From: Fusobacterium sp.
GTDB taxonomy: Bacteria > Fusobacteriota > Fusobacteriia > Fusobacteriales > Fusobacteriaceae
Assembly (NCBI GenBank): GCA_020024915.1
Contig: JAHHSZ010000052.1
Coordinates: 1 to 12,578 of the forward strand
Reading direction: 5' to 3'
Length of the DNA stretch: 12,578 bases
Numbering within the stretch: position 1 is the first letter of the stretch; every line of letters begins with the position of its first letter. Of this stretch, positions 8,024 through 12,578 are shown in pieces. The notes under the pieces were generated by a model that did not search any database, was not told the origin of the DNA, and worked only from the letters and a program-made list of their open reading frames with translations. A program made the position numbers and the translations under genes.

Positions 8024-8053
8024 AGAGGAGAGCATAAAAATGGAGGGGAGATT

Positions 8054-10858
8054 ATGGTTTTTGAAAAGGAGTTAGAGAAGCAACTGATAACTCAATTATC
8101 TTCACAGGGATATGAAGTTGTAGAGATAAAAGATGAAGAAGATTTAGTATATAATTTTAGAAAACAATTGGAAAAATTTAATGGAATAAGATTAAGTGAT
8201 TCAGAATTTAAGAAGGTACAGGTACATTTAGCTGGAGGAAGTATATTTGAAAAAGCTAAAAAATTGAGAGATAAATTTGAATTGCTGACTGATAAGGGAG
8301 AGATGAAATATATCTCCTTTATAGATAAAGAGAGTATGGAAAATAATATCTTTCAAGTTACTAATCAGATAACTATGAAGGGACAATATGAGAATAGATA
8401 TGATGTAACTATCCTAGTAAATGGATTGCCACTTACACAGATAGAGTTAAAAAGGAAGGGTATTAGATTAAAAAAGGCATTTTTTCAAATTCAAAGATAC
8501 CAAAGACACTCTTTTTCATATAAGGCACTGTTTCAATATATTCAGATATTTGTAATCAGTAATGAGGAGAATACAAGATATTTTTCAAACAATGGAGAGT
8601 TGAGATATGAATTTACTTTCCTTTGGACAGATGAGCATAATCTCAAGAGAAATAGATTGGTAGATTTTACTAAGAGCTTTTTAACAAGAGAGCATCTGTG
8701 GAGTATGCTTACAAAATACATAGTTACCAATGAGACTCAAAAAGCACTTATGATATTGAGACCATACCAATACTATGCTGTTGAAAAGATAATTGATAGG
8801 GTAAAAAACTACCCCTCATTCAATGGATACATTTGGCACACTACAGGAAGTGGAAAGACACTTACATCTTTTAAGGCTAGTCAGATTATAGCTACTCTTA
8901 ATGATATAGATAAGGTTGTATTCTGTGTGGATAGAAAGGATTTGGATTATCAGACTGCAAAAGAGTTCAATGCTTTTGAAGAGGGTTCTATAAGTAGAGT
9001 AGAGGATACAAATGAGTTTGTTCAAAAGATGGTGAGAGGAAATAAAAAGGTAGTTGTAACAACTATACAGAAGCTAAATAATGCTATCTCAAAACCATAC
9101 TATTTGGAGCAGATGGAAAAGATAAAAAATAAGAGAGTGGTGTTTATCTTTGATGAGTGCCATAGAACACAGTTTGGAGATACACATAAGAGAATAGATG
9201 AATTTTTTACAAATAAACAATTTTTTGGATTTACAGGAACACCAATATTCTCTGCCAATGCTATAAAATATAGAACTACCAAGGATCTATTTGGAGATTG
9301 CCTACATAAATATACGATAAAAGAGGCTATTGATGATGAGAATGTTTTAGGATTTTCAGTGGAATACTACTCTACATTTAATTTGAAAAATAAAGAGGGG
9401 TATGATCTATCACCAGATGAGATGATAGAGAATGGAATTGACACATATGAGGTTTACTCAAAGAGAGAAAGACTTGAGAAGATAGTTGATTTTATAATAG
9501 CTAATCACAATTTGAAAACATCTAATAGAGAGTATCAGAGTATATTTGCAATAGGGGATATAAACACTCTTATAGAGTATTATCATATATTTAAGGAAAA
9601 AAATAGTAACTTGAGAATAGCTAGTATATTTACCTATGAAGCTAATGTTGACTTGGCAAATGATGAGGGAACTTTTGAAGTGGAAGGGGTAGAGTGTAAA
9701 CACCCAAGAGAGCATCTCGATGAGATGGTAGCAGATTACAATAAGCTGTATGGATCTAATTTTAACCTTAACTCTGATAATGGATTTAATAGCTATTTTA
9801 TAGATATATCTAAAAAGGTAAAAGAGAGAAAGATAGATATACTTCTTGTAGTTAATATGTTTTTGACAGGATTTGATAGTAAGTATCTAAACACTCTATA
9901 TGTGGATAAGAACTTAAAATATCACGGCTTGATACAGGCTTATTCTAGAACAAATAGAATACTCAATGCCAATAAATCTCACGGGAATATAGTTTGCTTT
10001 AGAAATTTGAAGAAAAGAACTGATGAAGCTATTAAACTTTTTTCTGATGAAAATGCTGTAGAAACTGTATTGATGAAGAGCTACGAGGAGTATGTAGCCA
10101 TATTGAATGATTATGTAGAGAGATTGAAAGGATTGGCTCTTACACCTGAAGAGGTTGATAATCTTGAAACTGAAGATAATAAACTAGCCTTTATAGAGAG
10201 CTTTAAAAATATTTTAAGAGTGTTAAATAAATTGGAGTCCTTTAGTACATTCAGCTTTGAGGACTTGAATATAGACCAAGATGAGTTCGAGTCTTATAAG
10301 AGTAAATATATAGATATGTATGATACATTGGTAGGTGGAGGAAGAGATAAGGGTAAGACCTCAGTTATAGATGAGATTGATTTTGAGATAGAGCTACTTG
10401 CTAAAGATAGTATAAATGCCACTTATATAGTATCTCTTCTAAAAAATTTGGACAATAAAGATTCTTCTTTTGTAAGAGATGTAGAGTACATATTAAAGAC
10501 TGTGGATAGCATACCAAAATTGAAAAATAAAAGGGAGTTATTAGAGAGATTTATAGAGGAGAATAGGAGAATTTTCTCTGTTGATTTTGAAGGAAGTGTC
10601 GAAGATAAACTTATAAAGTTTATGAAGAAAAAAAGAGAGGAAGCTATTCAAGAGATGGTAGCAGAAGAGGAGCTTGTTTATGGAAAAGTGAATGAGATCG
10701 TTGAAAACTGTGAGTTTGCAGATAAAAAACCAGATTTTAATGATATAAAAGACTCTTTTTCTGGGAAAATAAGTGTTTTAAAGATAAATAAAAAGATACA
10801 GAGCATACAGGAGAGAATTGAGAAGATATTGGATAGATTCAATATTTTTAATATGTAG
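8054..10858 (+). CDS. hsdR: Type I restriction enzyme R subunit (HsdR), no adjacent hsdM/hsdS
   Basis: HsdR is the ATP-driven translocase and nuclease subunit of type I restriction complexes, which cut unmodified foreign DNA after recruitment by HsdM/HsdS. The 934-residue product has an N-terminal HSDR_N nuclease with D117, E131-L-K133 and Q145-x3-Y149, which together form an intact-looking PD-(D/E)xK site plus QxxxY motif. The superfamily 2 helicase core has Walker A HTTGSGKT (262-269), DECH (367-370), TGTP (394-397), a motif V-like segment around NMFLTGFD (601-608) and QAYSRTNRI (628-636). A helical C-terminal region follows, of the sort that docks on the methylase. The length is somewhat below EcoR124I HsdR, but no domain is missing. 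The start has a strong GGAGGGGAG. Neighbours on both sides are housekeeping or transport genes, so its M and S partners must be elsewhere or absent. Confidence 0.93.
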   Translation: MVFEKELEKQLITQLSSQGYEVVEIKDEEDLVYNFRKQLEKFNGIRLSDSEFKKVQVHLAGGSIFEKAKKLRDKFELLTDKGEMKYISFIDKESMENNIFQVTNQITMKGQYENRYDVTILVNGLPLTQIELKRKGIRLKKAFFQIQRYQRHSFSYKALFQYIQIFVISNEENTRYFSNNGELRYEFTFLWTDEHNLKRNRLVDFTKSFLTREHLWSMLTKYIVTNETQKALMILRPYQYYAVEKIIDRVKNYPSFNGYIWHTTGSGKTLTSFKASQIIATLNDIDKVVFCVDRKDLDYQTAKEFNAFEEGSISRVEDTNEFVQKMVRGNKKVVVTTIQKLNNAISKPYYLEQMEKIKNKRVVFIFDECHRTQFGDTHKRIDEFFTNKQFFGFTGTPIFSANAIKYRTTKDLFGDCLHKYTIKEAIDDENVLGFSVEYYSTFNLKNKEGYDLSPDEMIENGIDTYEVYSKRERLEKIVDFIIANHNLKTSNREYQSIFAIGDINTLIEYYHIFKEKNSNLRIASIFTYEANVDLANDEGTFEVEGVECKHPREHLDEMVADYNKLYGSNFNLNSDNGFNSYFIDISKKVKERKIDILLVVNMFLTGFDSKYLNTLYVDKNLKYHGLIQAYSRTNRILNANKSHGNIVCFRNLKKRTDEAIKLFSDENAVETVLMKSYEEYVAILNDYVERLKGLALTPEEVDNLETEDNKLAFIESFKNILRVLNKLESFSTFSFEDLNIDQDEFESYKSKYIDMYDTLVGGGRDKGKTSVIDEIDFEIELLAKDSINATYIVSLLKNLDNKDSSFVRDVEYILKTVDSIPKLKNKRELLERFIEENRRIFSVDFEGSVEDKLIKFMKKKREEAIQEMVAEEELVYGKVNEIVENCEFADKKPDFNDIKDSFSGKISVLKINKKIQSIQERIEKILDRFNIFNM

Positions 10859-10892
10859 GTGAAAAAGTTAGAGATAAACTTACAAAAAAGTG

Positions 10893-10922
10893 TTGACAAA
10901 AATTACAAAAATATGTTATTCT
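10893..10922 (+). promoter_or_regulatory. Promoter of the riboswitch-MATE unit
   Basis: A perfect -35 TTGACA (10893-10898) and TATTCT (10917-10922) are separated by 18 bases. TG at 10914-10915 makes an extended -10. Transcription would start near 10929, a few bases before the aptamer, which is the expected geometry for a riboswitch leader. Confidence 0.8.
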
Positions 10923-10934
10923 GTATGAGATGAA

Positions 10935-10996
10935 CTTATATAGGTTTACAATTGGGTGAACGTATCTACAAACTACCGCAAATAGTTTACTATAAG
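10935..10996 (+). ncRNA. Purine riboswitch aptamer, guanine class (C74 type)
   Basis: The fold is a three-way junction that matches the purine aptamer. P1 is CTTATA (10935-10940) with TATAAG (10991-10996). J1/2 is TAG. P2 is GTTTAC (10944-10949) with GTGAAC (10956-10961), and its loop AATTGG ends in the conserved GG. J2/3 is GTATCTAC (10962-10969), equal to positions 46-53 of the B. subtilis xpt aptamer except at variable position 48. P3 is AAACTA with TAGTTT, and its loop CCGCAAA carries the CC that kisses the GG of L2. J3/1 begins A-C-T, so the ligand-pairing base at position 74 is C (10990), as in guanine/hypoxanthine binders; adenine binders have U. U22, U47, U51 and A52 equivalents are all kept. 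Odd points: P2 has 6 bp instead of 7, and L2 has 6 bases instead of 7. Confidence 0.88.
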
Positions 10997-11039
10997 GCAT
11001 TAACTTGCAAATAGTAGGCTGTTTGCAGGTAGTTTTTTT
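10970..11039 (+). terminator. Riboswitch expression platform and terminator
   Basis: Two mutually exclusive hairpins end near the T-run at 11033-11039. The long one pairs 10970-10993 (P3, L3 and the J3/1-P1 strand of the aptamer) with 11011-11035. It has 24 bp with three G-T wobbles and one bulged A at 11027, and ends inside the T-run. The short one pairs 11003-11014 with 11019-11030 (12 bp, two wobbles, loop TAGG) and leaves an AG gap before the T-run. The long form is incompatible with a folded aptamer. If it is the main terminator, ligand binding would switch the gene on. The sign of control is inferred. Confidence 0.75.
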
Positions 11040-11044
11040 ATTTT

Positions 11045-11051
11045 AAGGAGG
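11045..11051 (+). promoter_or_regulatory. Ribosome binding site of the MATE gene
   Basis: AAGGAGG, 8 bases before the ATG at 11060 and just downstream of the terminator T-run. Neither hairpin of the expression platform reaches it, which points to transcriptional rather than translational control. Confidence 0.85.
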
Positions 11052-11059
11052 ACGTTCAG

Positions 11060-12559
11060 ATGGAAAAAAACAGGATTTTAAGAGAAAAACCAATTTCACA
11101 ACTACTTTTAAAATTCTCACTCCCTTGTGTAATGGGATTATTGATCAGTGCATTTTACAATATTGTAGATCAAATTTTCATAGGAAATAGTGATCTAGGA
11201 TATCTAGGAAATGCGGCAACAGGAATATCATTCCCTATTGTATGTATATGTAATGCTTTTGCTTGGTGTGTTGGAGATGGAGCTGCGTCATATTTAAGTA
11301 TATGTTCAGGGCGTCAAGATAGTGAAAGTGCTCATAGATGTGTAGGAACAGGGCTTAGTAGTACTTTGATAATCAGTATAGTTTTATCAGTTATCAGTCT
11401 TGTATTTTGTGAACCTTTGATGGTTTTATTTGGAGCTTCAGATGCTACACTTTCTTTAGCAGCAGATTACTTTAGAATTATAGCAATGTTTTTTCCAGCA
11501 TATTTAATGTTCAATGTGATGAACAGTATGATAAGAGCAGATGGAAGCCCTACTTATGCAATGGTTGCTATGTGTTCAGGAGCAGTTTTAAATATAATTT
11601 TAGATCCTATTTTTATATTTTGGTTAGATTGGGGAATTGAAGGAGCAGCAATAGCCACAGTAATTGGACAGATGGTATCTTTCATAATATGTTCTGTATA
11701 TTTTTTCAAACCAAAAAGCTTTAAATTGTTAAAAGAGAGCTTTCACATAAAAAAAGATATGTTAAAACACTTAGTAATTCTTGGTGGATCAACATTTATT
11801 ATTCAAATATCTATGGTAGTAATGACTCTATTGAGTAATATTACTTTGGCAAAATATGGAAGTAGTTCAATGTATGGAAGTGATATACCAATATCAGTTT
11901 TTAGTATTCAGACAAAAGTATATACAATAGTTAATAATATAGCTGTGGGTATAGCTTTAGGTGGACAACCAATTTTGGGGTATAACTATGGTGCTAAAAA
12001 ATTAGATCGTGTAAAACAGACTTATCGTTATATTTTAATCTCTTCACTTAGTGTTGGAATCTTAGCAACTACAATATTTGAATTATGGCCAGAGAAGATA
12101 ATTCTTATTTTTGGAAAACAGAATGATCTTTACATGGACTTTGCAATAAAAAGTTTCCGTATCTTCTTGGCACTATGTTTTGTAACTTGTTTTATTAAAA
12201 TATCATCAATCTTTTTCCAATCTATTGGAAAACCAATACATTCAATGGTAGCTTCAATAATAAGAGATATGTTCTGCTTTGTGGTATTTACAATAGGATT
12301 GAGTATGGCTCTTGAAGGAAAAGAGATAGGAAAAGGAATATATGGTATTCTATTTGCTTCTCCAATATCAGATGTCATATCAGGTATAGTAATTATAACT
12401 ATGACAATATCATTCTTTAAGAAATTGGGTGTAGAAGAAGAGGAAGAGAGAGGAGAAAATCCTGTACTTGCTTATTTTAGATCATTAAGTGATTCTGTGA
12501 CAATGGGTGTAAGAAAAGTTATAGGCTATGTACTTGGAGAAGAGAAAAGCAAAAATTAA
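11060..12559 (+). CDS. MATE-family efflux transporter under purine riboswitch
   Basis: This is an inner-membrane antiporter that exports organic substrates using a Na+ or H+ gradient. The 499-residue protein has about twelve hydrophobic segments arranged as two similar halves. Family signatures are visible: SLPCVMGLLISAFYNIVDQIFIG (20-42) with LGYLGNAATG; MIRADGSPTYAM at 157-168; NIILDPIFIF at 178-187; and GQPILGYNYGAKK at 302-314 in the second half. It looks like the NorM/MepA/DinF-type bacterial MATE set, but the substrate cannot be read from sequence. The tail from about 455 on has a Glu-run (EEEEE) followed by an amphipathic-looking stretch, making the protein longer than the usual 440-460. 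A guanine-class riboswitch in the leader suggests a purine-related substrate or a purine-linked stress role. Confidence 0.94.
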   Translation: MEKNRILREKPISQLLLKFSLPCVMGLLISAFYNIVDQIFIGNSDLGYLGNAATGISFPIVCICNAFAWCVGDGAASYLSICSGRQDSESAHRCVGTGLSSTLIISIVLSVISLVFCEPLMVLFGASDATLSLAADYFRIIAMFFPAYLMFNVMNSMIRADGSPTYAMVAMCSGAVLNIILDPIFIFWLDWGIEGAAIATVIGQMVSFIICSVYFFKPKSFKLLKESFHIKKDMLKHLVILGGSTFIIQISMVVMTLLSNITLAKYGSSSMYGSDIPISVFSIQTKVYTIVNNIAVGIALGGQPILGYNYGAKKLDRVKQTYRYILISSLSVGILATTIFELWPEKIILIFGKQNDLYMDFAIKSFRIFLALCFVTCFIKISSIFFQSIGKPIHSMVASIIRDMFCFVVFTIGLSMALEGKEIGKGIYGILFASPISDVISGIVIITMTISFFKKLGVEEEEERGENPVLAYFRSLSDSVTMGVRKVIGYVLGEEKSKN

Positions 12560-12578
12560 AAATAGAGAAGATATAAAA

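Noticed and set aside
8040..8075. An 11-codon reading frame (MEGRLWFLKRS) with GAGGAG upstream, overlapping the hsdR start in another frame; possible leader peptide
   Set aside because: The predicted start of transcription near 8030 would exclude its ribosome binding site at 8025-8030, and short chance ATG frames are expected in such a purine-rich leader.
10935..10996. Adenine-type or 2'-deoxyguanosine-type purine aptamer
   Set aside because: The position equivalent to 74 is C, not the U of adenine binders, and the U47/U51 equivalents in J2/3 keep the guanine-type pattern. The short L2 remains noted as a variation.

Overview
The window is strongly AT-rich chromosomal DNA with strong AAGGAGG-type ribosome binding sites. 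Promoters are close to consensus sigma-70. The mix of a free-standing Crr-type IIA protein, a class A penicillin-binding protein of the PBP1A type, CIRCE-controlled clpB and very AT-rich coding suggests a Fusobacterium-like (Fusobacteriota) anaerobe. That assignment is an impression from composition and gene content, not a search result. No rRNA, tRNA, CRISPR array or insertion sequence is visible, and no gene-free stretch exceeds about 200 bases.

Layout. Bases 53-2626 (minus) encode the ClpB disaggregase. It is driven by a perfect TTGACA-17-TATAAT promoter with a perfect CIRCE operator in the 5' leader, so it is very probably repressed by HrcA. Diverging from it, 2838-3335 (plus) encodes a glucose-type PTS IIA protein (Crr). 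A hairpin and a bidirectional terminator at 3344-3419 separate crr from a convergent minus-strand cluster. Read in its direction of transcription, that cluster is an AlaX-like alanyl-tRNA editing protein (7912-6794), RlmN (6705-5647, with its own extended -10 promoter) and a bifunctional PBP1A-like peptidoglycan synthase (5637-3421). The PBP ribosome binding site overlaps the rlmN stop codon, which suggests translational coupling.

Diverging from the AlaX gene, 8054-10858 (plus) encodes a full-length-looking type I restriction subunit HsdR. No hsdM or hsdS lies beside it. After hsdR comes a 201-base intergenic region with a promoter, a guanine-class (C74-type) purine riboswitch aptamer with a slightly shortened P2/L2 arm, and an expression platform. 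A MATE-family multidrug/metabolite exporter follows (11060-12559).

The riboswitch-exporter unit is the most interesting part. The 3' half of the aptamer can pair with downstream RNA in a 24-bp stem that runs into the U-tract. This resembles the ligand-activated pbuE adenine switch rather than the ligand-repressed xpt switch. It suggests, without proof, that guanine or a related oxopurine turns on an exporter. The other genes are stress response, sugar uptake and regulation, translation fidelity, cell wall synthesis and DNA defence. Apart from the rlmN-PBP coupling they show no obvious common pathway.
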